DNA of 64,000 nucleotides from Byssothecium circinans (taxonomy: Eukaryota > Ascomycota > Dothideomycetes > Pleosporales > Massarinaceae). Each line of letters opens with the position of its first letter. Within the stretch, counting starts at the first letter, position 1. The notes under the pieces are model-generated. The model saw only the letters and a list, made by a program, of their open reading frames with translations. It did not search any database and was not told the origin of the DNA. Of this stretch, positions 22,678 to 35,999 are shown one piece after another. Location of the stretch: assembly GCA_010015675.1 (NCBI GenBank), contig ML976984.1, forward strand, positions 522,310-586,309. Reading direction: 5' to 3'. Position numbers and translations under genes: made by a program.

Positions 22678-23712
22678 GTAGGGGCTGTATACTTCGCTCT
22701 GTTGATTATTAACCGAACCTGTTGTTTGGAGAGTCGGGTTTGGAAGACCGTCGTTTGTATACGTGAGGATTGGGGTTCTTTTTTTAGGCTGCCTTCGTTC
22801 TTTTTATGTGGTGGGTTGGGGTTCGGGTTCGGGGTGAAAGCATTGATGACGGGGTCCAGCATGGTGTTCTGGAGCCTAATTATTTTTGTTCTTATGAAGG
22901 GGAATGCATTCGTTCTGGTCGTTTTGTGGGGATGGAAGGGGAAGATGAGTTTGATGATTGACTGGGTGGCGCTCGTGTAACATATCACTGCTTCTGTATG
23001 CTTGAATGGGTAGAGAAGAAAAATCGTACTGTACATGCGATATGCTGACCTCTCCCGAGGTATTCTACATTCAACACGGAACACCTTTCCTGAAAAGTTG
23101 GACTTGCCCTGCTGCAGTTTTTTTTGTCGAGAACGACTTTTCCACAACGAGGTTGCTGATGGATGATGACGCGCGATGTTTTTCGTCCGGATCCCTACCT
23201 CGTCTCGTCTCGTCTCCACCTCGTGGGTCTTCCCACTTTAAGGGAATGGGTCACATCGCTGATGATGCAGATAGATAACACTGACATTAAGACTTGAAGT
23301 ACTTTTTTCGTGCGGTGCGAACATGGGGTTAGGAATTAAGGGCTTCCATCTTGTATCATCAGGTCGCGTCTCACTACCAAGTGCTGGGTTTACGTTTGCT
23401 AAGCGGACGAAGGATGCAGGTGCTGTAGGCTTACCGGGATTTTGTGGATTTGGGTGAATGGGGTTGCGGACGAAATGGAGGGGCTTGGTGGGTTGATGAT
23501 AGCGTGCGTGTATGTGTGTGTAAGTAAGTGCAGAGGAATATAAAAGGAGGAGGATGGAACAAGGGGAAATGTTTAGATAGATAAGACAAGCAACTTGCAA
23601 TACTCCGCTCTATTTAAATCGATTGCTGCACAGTGCATATTTTGGAAAAACAAGTCGAACTATTTACTCGCTGAGATATTTTGTTTGTATTATACCTCGT
23701 CTTCAGACCAAA
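22678..23712. other. Intergenic: F-BAR 3' flank and AKR promoter
   Basis: About 1 kb without a convincing gene. It contains T/G-rich low-complexity DNA just after the F-BAR stop. An AATATAAAAGG TATA-like word at 23537-23547 is about 170 bp before the aldo/keto reductase ATG, a plausible core promoter for that gene. Open frames on either strand are short and of random composition. Confidence 0.5.
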
Positions 23713-25004
23713 ATGTCCACCGACTACTCCGACATCGTGGGGAAATATCTCGGGACTGATGCCGCTGGGGATGCGAAACCGAAAATGACGTATCATCGGT
23801 AAGTTGGTTTTCGCTCCCTTTTCTTTGACCTTGCCTTCAAGGAGAGTAGTAGACTAACGGATGCGGTCTTGAACAGTCTTGGGAAATCGGGACTTAAGAT
23901 CTCGAACATCGTCCTCGGCGCCATGGGCTACGGCGACCCGTCTCGCGCCGGCAAATGGGTGCACGGCGAAGAGAGAAGCTTGGAGTTGTTGAAGTACGCG
24001 TTCGACAAGGGGATTAATACTTGGGACACGGCCGATCTCTACTCGCAGGGCAAGTCGGAAGAGATTATCGGCAAGGTGATTAAGAAGTATGCGATTCCAC
24101 GGGAGAAGTTGGTGATTTTGACGAAATGCTATTTCGGGGTTGGGGAGGAGGTGTTGAACGAGGAAGGGGGATATGATATCGCGGCTGCGATGACGAATGA
24201 TGGGCCGATGGTGAATCGGGTGGGGCTGAGTAGGAAACATATTTTGGATGCTGTGGAGAGGAGTGTGCAGAGGTGAGTTGGTCTTGTTACGGTGAAGAGT
24301 GTCGATGAAAGACTGACATAGGACAGGTTGGGGACTTACATCGATGTCCTGCAGATCCATCGTCTGGATAGGGATACTCCGCCCGAGGAGATCATGCGGG
24401 CTCTTAATGATGTGATTGAGAGTGGGAAGGTGAGGTATATCGGTGCGAGCTCCGTAAGTCTTGGTTTTGCCTTTTCTCTGCACTCGCTTGACCTGATGCT
24501 GACGAGTTGAAACAGATGGCGGCCTGGGAGTTTCAAAACCTCAATCACGTCGCCGCAAAGCACGGCTGGCATACCTTTACTAGCATGCAAAATCTACATT
24601 CACTCCTCTACCGCGAGGAAGAGCGTGAGATGCATCCCTACTGCACTCACGCGGGCATCGGCTTGATCCCATGGTCCCCTCTCGCTCAAGGCGTTCTCGC
24701 TCGCCCTTGGGGCTCGGGATCCACTGCTCGCACAGAGTCGGACCCATTTTCGGGTATGCTGACGTCTGATGCGGATAAGGCTGTGGTAGACAAGGTGGAA
24801 GAAGTTGCGAAGAAGCTGGGAGTGAGTATGGCGCAGGTGGCGACGGCTTGGAGCTTGAAGAAGGGCGTGCATCCGATTTTGGGGCTGCAGAGTGAGAAGA
24901 GAATTGATGAGGCGGTAGAGGCTCTGGGCGTCGTGTTGAGTGAAGAGGATGTGAAGGTCTTGGAGGAGGAGTACAAGGCGAAGAGTGTGGCACCTTTGTG
25001 GTAA
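23713..25004 (+). CDS. Aldo/keto reductase
   Basis: An NAD(P)H-dependent oxidoreductase of the AKR superfamily with a (beta/alpha)8 barrel. Exons are 23713-23798, 23877-24272, 24327-24453 and 24516-25004, giving 365 residues. The catalytic tetrad is visible: Asp79 ([10 protein letters not shown]), Tyr84, Lys112 (LVILTKCYF) and His172 ([10 protein letters not shown]). The barrel start [19 protein letters not shown] and the cofactor region [20 protein letters not shown] are typical of the large AKR group that includes versiconal hemiacetal acetate reductases and yeast aryl-alcohol dehydrogenases. The substrate cannot be told from sequence. The ~28-residue N-terminal extension before the barrel is longer than usual. 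No biosynthetic backbone gene is nearby, so cluster membership is not indicated. Confidence 0.92.
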
Positions 25005-25380
25005 GTGGTGATATGCGATTGGGAAGCTGTCATGATTGAGATGGAAATGTCGCAGTCAGGCAAGATGTGGGGAGAAGGCCCGTGCCCCTCGCCAGCATGA
25101 GACGGGGCCCTTCCACCTGTGCATGCATAGATACTCGGCGGCCAGCAGGCAAACGATGGCAACAGATAGTAAAGTGAGGTGATTCTGAGATGAAGCGGTA
25201 GCGTGTGCTTGTAATTGCGTGCGCGTGTGTTTTGACCCCGTGACCCTGGTGATTTTATACGCCAAGCTCCTCGAGCGTGTTCCGCATCCACCTCGCAACG
25301 CTCAACACCACCACCAACACATCTTTCCCCAACCCACAACCACTCCCGCCGCCGCGCTCGCTCATGGACCCGCCAGTCAG
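25005..25380. promoter_or_regulatory. AKR 3' flank and NOT1 promoter/leader, with candidate uORF
   Basis: A short interval containing the 3' flank of the reductase gene and the NOT1 leader. An ATG at 25364 opens a six-codon upstream frame whose TGA (25382-25384) overlaps the NOT1 ATG (25381) as ATGA. Whether it is in the transcript is not shown. Confidence 0.45.
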
Positions 25381-28300
25381 ATGAGCCAGCACAACCCTTG
25401 GGTCCAACCGAGACGACAGCAGAACACACGGCCCACGCCCTTATCCACGACCTTCGCACAGGAAGAAGGCATCACGAACACGTCCTCGCCCAGCAGTGCG
25501 CGCCCGGGCGTCTCCTCTTCTCCCGCGACGTCCAACTTCCCATCGCTGCCCCCATCGGCAGGTCGCCACGGGCTCGTCGGCAGTCGCAAGTCGTCGACAG
25601 CCTCGTCCACGTCCTCGCTCTTCTCGCCCGCCGGACAGCAGCCCCCAGCCGGCCAGCTGCTGTCCTCCCGCAACCGAACCATAGCGCCTCAATCTGCCTC
25701 GCAGCTGGCCTCCGCCGCCGCATTAGCCGCATCGCAGGGAGGTGGGTCGAGGGCGACGTCGACCAGCGGCGGAGGGGCCCCCAGGCTTGTCCGCGCTTCA
25801 CCTTCACTCTCGACTTCGAGCACCGTGGGCTCGCCTATATCCTCATCCATCCCCGCGCCCAAACAAGACCTCTCCCGCATTGTCATCGCCCAGGTCTTCC
25901 TCCTGCTGAGCCAGCTGAGCTCAAACAAGGACGACAAGGACCGCGCCAAAATCGAGCAGATCCGGAAGGTACGTCCCCCATCCCATCCACCGCTCCAGCG
26001 TGTTGAATCCGCTGACAAGCCCACCCCCACAGCTCCTTGACTCCAACGGCATGGAGGTCTTCTCCAAATCCTTCCGGCGCATGCTGCAGACCAATGCCGC
26101 CCACATCTTCGCGTCGGGCGAGCGCAACAGCAGCTATGCGCTTCTCGTCGAGGAGCTGCAGAAGCTGCGGACAGACCCCGAGCAGGCCCAGAAGATCGCC
26201 GAGTCCATTGACTCTTCAGAAGGCGACTTGTTCCGCGACTTTGACCTCGTAACCTTCGTCTCTCACTTTGAATTGGATCCATACGCGAGATGCATGCTCG
26301 CCGCTGCATGCAAGTCGAGCAGCAATCCCAACCTACGGGAAAAGGGTGAGCTTTCCTGCCCAACACACGTGCCTTTCAATACTAACGATCCCAGCCGAGA
26401 CAATCTTATCCAACACCACCGATGAAATCATAATGGCGATCGCGAACCCCGATAGACCTTCCAACGAAGGTATTACGCCCGACTTCCTTACCGCCGTAAT
26501 CGTTCGCGTCCTCCAAAACCCGCCACAAGATTGGACTGAAGAGAAGAAGTCGAACTGGGCATACGCTGTGCAGTTGCGATACTCAGCGTTGCGTCAAGTC
26601 GTGCCCGTCGAGCTCGAATCTGTGTTGCAGCTTATCGAACTCACTAATGGCTCTCAGAATCCTCTCGTGAAGCAGGTACAACGGGCGGGTCCGCGTGCTA
26701 CGGAAACAGTGGAGGCGTGCAAAGAGATGCTCTCATCAGTTGGCACACGCGACATCAGCTATCAGCAGGTGGCCATGACGCTGCTGTTTCTAGCCATTTC
26801 GTCTGGCTTCAACGCCCAAAACTTCGTCGCAGCACTACGAGAGCACGGAGCCGGACAGCGCTTGGACTGGCAAGATGTGGTGCACGCGTTCGATCGAGAA
26901 GGACTGCGCATTACCAAACCTCAGTTTCTGGCCATCTACAACGCTTTGCTCCCCATTGCGCAAAGCGACGACAAGTTCGACATCCAACTTCTCTGGGGCG
27001 GCGACTGGTCCGTTGCGCTGACGCAACTCGGCTTCCTAACACGATTTCTATCGTGCACGCCCGCGGAGCTCGACGTAACGGAAATTCCACGTCTACGGGT
27101 ATCCTACTCAATGCAGACGTTCGAAAATGCCCCCAAAGAGGTCAAAGCAGTGGCGGAACAGGCCGTCAAGCATCCTTACGTCTCGCTCGCTGCCACGTGC
27201 GCGCTTTTCGGCATGATATTCCAGTCGTCCGAGTCGTACCAAACAGCTCAGCTGTATGGGATTCCCGAAACCATCATCAATCCTTATACGTCCGAGTTCT
27301 TGACGGCTGCGGCTGCGGTACCCAAGCCCTGGGGTGCGTTGCAGGAGCAAGCGCTCAAGCAGTTATTCAGCCCTTACTTCTACAAGAAGCTCCCCAACTA
27401 CGAATTCGTTCTTTACGGTCTGTGGCAACAAGATAACCAGTGGCTTGTAGACCGCTTCGTAGACTTCTACAACGCTGATCCTATCTCGCTAAATCTCACT
27501 TTGGAACATGCTCAGACGTTCGGCTGGTTGGAAGCCTTGATTCGTAGCAACACAGACATCAGTCTCGACCTTGCAGCTCAAGCACATGCCCGCGGCCTCT
27601 TCAACATCGAGCCTTGGTTGCAGCAAACATTCGAACAGGCCGGCACCCTTTTCCGCAGGATCCTCGCAAACTTCCTCAGCGCGAGAGCTTCGGACGAGAT
27701 GCAGCGTGCTCGCGAGGAACACAGCCTCATAAGCATGCCTCTTGCAGTCAAGACCGTCTACCCTTTGCTCGAATTCCTCGCTGCATGCGAGCTTCCCGAG
27801 CAGGAGCTTCTGCCACTGCAGCGGAATTGTATCCAGGCTTATCCCCGATTGATTAATTATGGCGTGGGAGAACGTGGTGAGGACCGTAGCGAAATCAATG
27901 CCATCATTGATGCCAACGGCCAAAACGGAAACTCTCTGCCCGAGGAAGCGGACAGGGAAATGCAAGAGCATTTCAAGAAAATGTACAGCGAAGAGACCGA
28001 AGTGCGAGACATCATCTCCCTACTTCGAGGCTACAAAGAGTCTCGCGATCCGGCTGAGCAAGATCTTTTCGCTTGCATGATCCACGGACTTTTTGACGAG
28101 TACAACTGCTTTGGGGAGTATCCTTTGGAGGCTCTCGCAACAACTGCAGTGCTCTTCGGCGGTATTATTAACTTTAATCTGCTTCCACGCATTGCACTGG
28201 CTGTTGGACTGGCCATGGTACTGGAATCCGTACAAGAGTATCGACCAGAAGAGCCGATGTACAAGTTCGGCTTACAGGCTCTCGTCCATTTCTCGGATCG

Positions 28301-31300
28301 TCTAGGCGACTGGCCTAACTACTGCGACCAACTTCTGCAGATACCTGGACTTCAAAAGACAGAAATATTCGCCCGAGCTCAACAAGTCGTCAGTGCAAAA
28401 GTTGGGCAAGTGAACGGCGATGGTACAAATGGCATGGGCCTGACGAACGGCAACGCGATGAACGATCAACTCCAGGCTGAGTCCCTTGTTCCGAAATTCT
28501 CATGTCTCCATGTCGACCCTCCTCTTCAGTCAGATATTTACGAGGAGCCCGATGAAGACGTCCAAGACAAAGTCCTGTTCGTTCTCAACAATGTGTCTGA
28601 ACGCAACCTACACGACAAGATCACCGATCTTACGGATGCGGTCGAGGATAGACACCACCAATGGTTCGCTAGTTACTTGGTAGAAGAGCGCGCCAAAATG
28701 CAACCCAACTTCCAGCCGCTCTATCTCGACATGCTGGACCTTTTCAACGACAAGATGTTGTGGATGGAGGTACTGCGAGAAACCTACGCAGTCATCTTCC
28801 GTATGCTCAACAGTGATGGAACTCTGGGAACTGTGGAACGCGGGTACTTGAAAAACCTCGGCGGCTGGCTCGGGTCGTTGACCATTGGACGAGATCAACC
28901 TATTAAGTTTCGCAATATCTCTTTCAAGGACCTTTTGATTGAGGGGTACGACACGGACCGTCTGCTGATGGTGATTCCCTTCACCTGCAAAGTCCTCGCG
29001 CAGGCGTCCAAGTCCACCATCTTCAGGCCGCCAAATCCATGGCTAATGGAAATCCTGCGCGTCCTCAAAGAGCTTTACGAATTTGCTGATTTGAAGCTGA
29101 ACCAGAAATTCGAGATTGAGGTGCTTTGCAAAGGGTTGGAGATTGATCATAAGACAATCGAAGCTTCCAACTGCATCCGGGCCCGACCACCAGCCGAGGA
29201 GGAATACCTAGGGCAGATGCCACCAGACGCGCTTGAACCATTCAGCGAGGTCGGTGGCATTATGAGCCTTAACCGTGCTCGAGGGCCGAGTGAAAGGTTC
29301 ACGTCCGCCAACATTACAGCTGCTCTGCCAGACTTCACCTCTCAGCTGCAAATGCCTCCCCATACAAACAACATGGTACCAGCTCAGACTGTACACAAGA
29401 TCTTCACCAACGCTGTGTCACAGGCGATTCAGGAAATTATCGCACCCGTGGTGGAACGATCGGTCACCATTGCTGCCATCTCTACGTCGCAGCTGGTTAG
29501 TAAGGACTTTGCAATGGAACCCGACGAGGAAAAGTTACGCCAAGCAGCCCATACAGTTGTCAAGTCGCTCTCAGGTGCGTTAGCTCTTGTCACCTGCAAG
29601 GAGCCGCTGCGCATGAGTATTCAGAATAACATTCGTGTCATGGCGCGCGATCTTCCCGAGCAGGCACTTCCCGAAGGCCACGTTTTGATGTTTGTCAATG
29701 ACAACTTGGATCTGGTTTGTAGCACCGTTGAACACGCGGCAGAAGTGTCGTCGCTCCAAGAGATCGACATGCAGATTGAGGAAGCTGTGCGAACTCGCCG
29801 CGTGTTCCGCCAAACGCGCCCCAATGAGCCTTTCAAGGATGCCGCAATCAGCCCTTGGGCATTCTACATCCCGGAGCCCTACAAGCAGGTATCCACCGGC
29901 TTGAACAGGGAGCAAATGGCCATTTATGAGGAGTTCGGACGTCAGTCCAGGACCGCTCCGCAAACCAACAGCTTATCTCAGGACAGCGGACGTCAGGTTC
30001 CCGATGTGCTACAAGATCAGTTTGCAGCTGTTCCAAACCTCCCCACGCCTGCTGCCGCTCCAGCTGAACCACGCCAACCCGCTCAGCCGCCGCGACTCCA
30101 GACTCTGCAGGCTTCTCATACCGCGCCTCAGCAGCAATTGAACGGATACATGGAACACCAAGGTCTCGACCGCAGCCAGCGTGGTGTTGAAGAAACACTA
30201 GCAGAACTTATGCGACTGGTCAAAGAGGCTCCTGAGGAACGTATTAGCGAGGTACAAAACACCAACCCGATCAACGTTGCCTTCGAACAGCTTCTCTCCA
30301 GCATCGAATATGCTGGGCCGAACAAAGAACCATGGGCATTCCGCATCGCTGGCCAGGTCACCAATCATCTGTTCTCCGATGACCTCAGTCGCCTTGAGAT
30401 TGAGTTGCTCGCGCACCTGATGAGCAATCTCTGCCAACTCTCATCTACGACTTCTCGACAAGTATTGATGTGGTTGGCGACGCTCCATGATGATGACCGC
30501 ATCTTCAATGCGACCGTCATGGTTGCCCTGATGGAAGTCGGATTGATGGATATGCAGCGCTTGAACTCCACGATTGCCAAAGCCATCCACGATCGTCGGC
30601 TTGCTGCGGTCGAGATGCTCTCCAGCCTTCTAGACGAGACCCTACTTAGCGAGCATCCGAGTGCCCTTCGTGCCGACTTTGCCCTATCTATTGATGCCCT
30701 TGTGCAATGGCTGACTGAAGATCCGGATCTTGAGGTTGGAAAGTCACTAATCAATAAGTTGCAGGTCCAGCCCACCGAACAGGCTCTAACCCCACCGGCC
30801 TCTAGCCACAAGGATCAGCTCGAGTATGTCTTCGATGAATGGATCCATCTCCAACAACCCGATACCCCAAAGAAGAGTATCGCTGTCTTCATGTTCCAGT
30901 TGCACAAGAACAACTTGATGGGTGGCACGGAGGGATCAATCGAATTTATGCGTACGTGCATTGATGCCGCGATCGCATCCTACGAACGCGAGCAGTCACT
31001 TCCCTATGGTGCGAACGTCCCGGACACCGCGACCATCAAAATCGATGCTCTAGGCAAGCTTATCGTCGACCTCGTCGTTTACCAAGGTGGCGAGAATGGC
31101 GCAGTCAAGGAAAGCAAAGCGAAGTATCTCGATCAGATGCTTACCGTGGTCATCCTCGTCCTGATCAACCATACAAATACACGCAAGGATGCCTACTGCC
31201 AAAAGGGGTTCGCTCGCTTGTTCTCCACGATCCTCTTCCAGCTCAATGACGCGGTAAAAGAGGATGCCTTTGCTGTCTGCAAAGCTGACATCTTCCTTGC

Positions 31301-32432
31301 TGTCGCCAAAGCTTTCCTGGCGTTGCAACCAAAGAACATTCCCCTGTTCACCTTCTCCTGGTTGCACCTAATCTCTCACCGGATCTTCGTTCCGGCAATG
31401 TTAGAGGACAGCAAGGACTCAAGATGGGACTTCTATGCGAAGCTCATGGAGACACTCTTGGTCTATACAGGCCAATTGATTAGGCCAACTGGAGAAACTA
31501 TCCCAGCACAGAATTTCTACCGTGGCGTTCTTCGGGTGTTGCTCGTCATTCATCACGACTATCCCGAATTCCTTGCCGAGAACCACTTCCGATTCTGCAA
31601 CAGTATCCCGATGCACTGCACCCAACTGCGCAACCTCATCATCAGTGCATATCCATCAAACATTCTCGAAATGCCCGATCCTTTCACGAATGGTTTGAAA
31701 GTCGAGCGCATTGACGAACGCCAGGAACCCATCATCCATGCCGACATCGATGGGATCCTTCGTCAGGCGGGTATCAAGGACACACTTGATGGGCTTCTCC
31801 GCACTGCTGAGCCTAAATCGTCGGACATTGAGAAGATTAGCAACAGTGTTTCCCACTCCGAGCCCAAGCCGGCTGGCTTCGAACTCGTATCGACCACGGC
31901 CAATCCGACGTTAATCCATGCGATCGTGCTCCATATTGGTACCACTGCATTAGCCACTCAGAGTTCCAAGGGAACCCTCTTTGATGGCAATTCTCCTGCC
32001 GCCAAGCTCATGGAGAAGCTAGTTGGCGAACTGCGTCCGGAAGAAAGATTCCACTTCATCAGTGCGATTGCCAATCAGCTACGTTGGCCGAACTCGCACA
32101 CTCAATACTTTAGCTATGCTCTACTGTACCTGTTCGGCCCTCCAAGCAACGAATCTTCGGCCTTGGATGTCCAGCAGACCATCACGCGGGTGTTGCTTGA
32201 GCGACTGCTGGTCCATCGTCCTCATCCGTGGGGTCTCATTATCACTCTTCTGGAGATCCTCAAAAACCGCACTTATGCGTTCTGGGACTTGCCATTCGTC
32301 AAGGCTGCACCAGAGGTACGTTTTCTCCGACCCTGTAACACAGTAATCTCGGTCTAATTCTTCCACTAGGTTGAGCGTCTCTTTAACGCCCTCTTCACAC
32401 ACGCACAGCAGAGTCCCCAGTCTCTTGCATAA
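25381..32432 (+). CDS. NOT1: CCR4-NOT transcription complex subunit 1 (scaffold)
   Basis: This essential scaffold of the CCR4-NOT deadenylase holds the Caf1/Ccr4, Caf40 and Not2/3/5 modules. Exons are 25381-25968, 26033-26345, 26395-32315 and 32370-32432, giving 2294 residues. Residues 1-170 are Ser/Ala/Pro-rich and disordered; HEAT-type helices follow (about 175-1000). The MIF4G-like Caf1-binding domain is at about 1050-1230 (FRNISFKDLLIEGYDTDRLL, PNPWLMEILRVLKELYEFADLK). The Caf40/CNOT9-binding DUF3819 helices lie at about 1300-1450 (HKIFTNAVSQAIQEIIAPVV). The Not1 C-terminal superfamily domain is at about 1800-2290 (FSWLHLISHRIFVPAML, HHDYPEFLAENHFRFCNSIP). The last exon is only 21 codons and finishes the domain with VERLFNALFTHAQQS. 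The start at 25381 is the first ATG in frame. Confidence 0.96.
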
Positions 32433-34831
32433 AAGCCATCACCTTCTCACACTCCAACGACGATAGACGCCATCGCACCTAATACTTCCCTTCACTACAA
32501 ACTATACATCCCGCCTCATGATACTTTGGTATATTGGTCCGCTTGTTTGCTTTGGGAAGGGCGCGGCGTGGCTGGTAATGTCTACTGAATTGCATTTGCG
32601 TGCGTATGGGGTCTCTCAAAGGTTATTGAATGCATGCATGGCGCTGGAGCTTTTTTATATCTACCTAGGTGGATGGAATGGATAGAAAAGCTTCCCCTTA
32701 TCTTTATCCATGTTCTTTTTCTGGGTGGCGGGGCGGATGAACGATGATACAGAAAAAAAGCACGGCGTTTTATTTACGGGGGTTTGGGGTTCAGTGGGAG
32801 GTGCTTACCTTTTCTTTCTTCCTTTCTTTTTATCTCTCTTATCTTCTTCATAGTATAGGTTTTGACTCCTCTTCTTCTCATGAGTGGATGGCCTTTTTTC
32901 ACACCTCAGCTTTACTTACTTTTCTTACCACAAGTAATTTATGTGAATGGATGAGTGAGGACTAGGTGGATGGATGGATGGATTCTTTCGTGTAGAATAG
33001 CATCTTCCCCTTTTAGGAGAAGCGTTTAGGGTGTGGATGGACGTCGTGGGGGTGGATGGGTGGTATTCGTGAGTTGAGCAGGGAGTGGGCTATGCATATA
33101 CTGTACTGTAGGATAATTATGTTTGATCACCGTTTGCTGATTTGGTTCTGCGTATGTTTTGGATCGTGTGATTGCGGATGTGAGTAGGTTGTATGCATTT
33201 AGAGGGAAAGGGTTACAGGAATATCTTTTTATAAATAATGGCATATAAAATCGCGTCTTTAACGGGAAGATGATGACGGGAAAATAACGAGCTATGAGCG
33301 TTCGTTTTCACAATGAGTACTGTACTAGGTGCTGTATTCCCTTTGTTTCTTGATACTAGATTACGACCTCTCATTACCGTGAGAGCGCACACACGCGTAC
33401 CTTTTCTACCTGCTCACCCTACCATGACACATCACATACAGGGCAAAACTACACCCTAGTGCGGTCTCGACACTGAACACTGAAAGATATGGGTGCGATG
33501 ATTGTGTGAGAAGTAGCAGGGAGGTAGGGATGAGGATCCAGGTGGCTTGAGGGATTGGAGAGGAGTATGATAGAGAAGGATGTTGGTGAAAGGAAGAGTG
33601 GCTTGTTGATACGGTATTACGGTCTGGAGCGGAATGTTGATAGTTGTGTGGTTGGTTAGTGGGGATAGAGAGGGTAGAGAATGAAAGAAGTTAGACATTC
33701 TGTGCTCTGTATATGAATCGGCTCTGGTATATGTTGACAGCAAACAAAGGCACTACAGACTTCAAACCAGTACAGAACCCCCCATTTTAATGAAAGTGGG
33801 TAATACTTTAACGCGGGTGGATCTACTCCAATATTATGCCACTTGTAGCAAGTGAGCTCGCTTTCGACCCGGTGTGTACGGAATCGGCGCGTAAGACGGA
33901 GAGTTGGTGCTTGCTCGGACCCCGATGGGTCTAGGCTTTGTTGTGTTGCTTCCCGTGCGCATCTGGGGTATTGTGGGGCGGAATCGACCAGGGGGTTCGA
34001 TAGTCACGAATGCAATGTTGAAGACGAGAGATCATCGCGAAAGAAGAGTTTGCTGTGGAAGATTATTCAATTATAATACCCTTTCCCTAGGCGACTAGCT
34101 AGAGATTATTTCGCTAGTATACTATCCCCTCCACGTAATTCACGACTTGAAATGTTGAACCTCATCAGAATCGGGTCGAATATCGACGACGACAAACACC
34201 TGGAAAAATGCTTAAATCCTAAAGATTGCGAATGCGTTAGTCGGTATAATGCGTAAGCATAAATAAAAGAAATCCATCGTAACGTGTCTCATTAATTAGC
34301 TATCATCGGCCTCTCACAATTTGATCCGCGAATCCGTATTTTAGACCCGCCCTTTTTGGAGCCTTGGGTGATTTCAAACATCATATGTGATGCCTAGTCT
34401 CCATGCACGTAGTTCGCGATATTACCCGCAGTGAATTGCAGTGGTTACCGTAGCGTTCCGTATGGCTCCTTGGTACTGGACTTCGGGCACCCTCGAATCG
34501 AACGGAGAGTCGACGACGCGTGCTGCTACTGTTGGGTAGCGGCTTGTCATTGTTTGCCCGAGGGCTATCGCGGTGGTGCGAGGAATGGACCCGCTACCTC
34601 GCTGGTAGCGTTCGACGAACCGTCTCGACTGAATCGGTATTGAAAGGCGCCCTTTATATGCCTACATCGAACGCTATTCGACTAGAGTTGCTGGCCCTGG
34701 AAGCTACCTAGGTACTGTTTTTGCGCCAGCAATGTTTGCGTCTTGCGCTCAGCAACCCAAGACAAGAGGCCCGTATATCTCGCCGGCTTTGTCAGGCCTA
34801 TTTACCTGATGAGGTATATATCGTTGATCTT
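32433..34831. other. Gene-poor intergenic region
   Basis: About 2.4 kb with no supportable gene. The first 800 bp hold the NOT1 3' flank with T-rich runs and a short GGAT tandem repeat (32965-32981). From about 34080 on, the sequence changes to CTAG-rich, AT-richer DNA of different texture, without frames longer than 75 codons. It could be old repeat DNA, but I cannot name an element. Confidence 0.45.
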
Positions 34832-35999
34832 TCAGACTGTGTGTACGCCTAGCATCTCTGGTTGGACGGGTGCAATCGGTGGAAGCGGGCTCGGCGGCGC
34901 TCGAAATCCTCGATCGCTTCCAAACGTCGGCGCAGGACTTGGTATAATAGGTGTCCTAGGCATGACTGGGTTTTCCGGCGTGATATTGTCTCCGATCAGC
35001 TTTCCAGCTGGACTTGGGCTTTGCTCATTATCTCGACGCGTCGCACGCATCATCTTCTTCACCAATGGCCGTAGGAACGGGATGGAAGCAGCGATGATAC
35101 CCGCATGTTGTTCCACCTGCGACCAGATCAAGAGGTTCCCCAATTGCATCCCGGCTTCATTGAAATTGGATAGCCATCGCTTCAATACCCAAAGCCGCAC
35201 CGCAGACGCCGCAATAGCTAGGACACCAAGCCCAAAGATAGCGGTGAGTTCGAGGCGTCGTTTGATCGGCATGCTTCGCAGGTGCAGGAAGAATGGGACT
35301 GGGAGAAGCCAGATGATCGCATCGGTGGCGAGGTTGAAGGCGCCGTTGAAGAGCCATAGCTTGGTTGGTTGCAAACACTGCGTCGCGCGTATGCCCCTGA
35401 ATTGGGCCATAAACACCTTGGCCGACCATGCATCTGCCACTGGGTGACAGAGAAATATGCTGATGCATACCATGACCAAGCTACTAACCCCCACAATTGC
35501 AATTAGGGCGTTTACGATTTGGTGGAAGGACCTGTGGGACGAGGCGATGTACTTGTAGAAGAGGAGGATCGAGAGCTTGATCAAAAGATGGTCGAGCATG
35601 TAGTTGAATCTGAAGAGCCACATCATGAGCAGGCTACCTGAGACGACTCTTGAGTATGATTGTAGATCCTAGAGAGATTGTCAGACCTTGAGTAGCCACT
35701 TCGTGCGGGAGTACATACGTGAACATGGCTATAATCGGAGAAGACAGTAATGTAATATGTAACGACAGTACAGCACCATGTCGCAATCAGACCAGCGAGC
35801 ATCATCCAGTCTGGAGAGCTGAGCTTGCGTACCAAATGGTAGCGACTGTAGAATCTAAAAAGAAGTCAGTGATGTATGGTATACATACTCAATGACCCGA
35901 CGATTACCTCAAAGCTACCACCACAGTGGATAAGCTAGTAAGCGCAAACGCTATCGCAACAGCGAGCGATCCGTGATATACTGTCAGACTCACAGCCAT
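34832..35999 (-). CDS. Fungal rhodopsin-domain (PTH11-like) integral membrane protein
   Basis: A seven-helix membrane protein of the fungal 'rhodopsin domain' group, which overlaps the PTH11-like receptors. Exons are 35999-35908, 35854-35719 and 35668-34832, giving 354 residues. Hydrophobic segments in order begin LAVAIAFALTSLSTVVVALRF, then WMMLAGLIATWCCTVVTYYI, LLIKLSILLFYKYI, NALIAIVGVSSLVMVCISIF, LATDAIIWLLPVPFFLHL, LTAIFGLGVLAIAASAVRLW and a last one around residues 265-285. The signature CLQPTKLWLFNGAFNLATDA with MPIKRRLELTAIFGLG and the WSQVEQHAGIIAASIPFLRP segment are diagnostic. The N-terminal domain lacks a CFEM Cys-rich module. The C-terminal tail is Pro-rich. Its ligand, if any, is unknown; retinal binding is not implied. 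Confidence 0.88.

Noticed and set aside
23713..25004. Aldo/keto reductase as part of a secondary-metabolite cluster
   Set aside because: Neighbours are an F-BAR protein and NOT1, both housekeeping. No polyketide or peptide synthetase, P450 or transporter is in the window.
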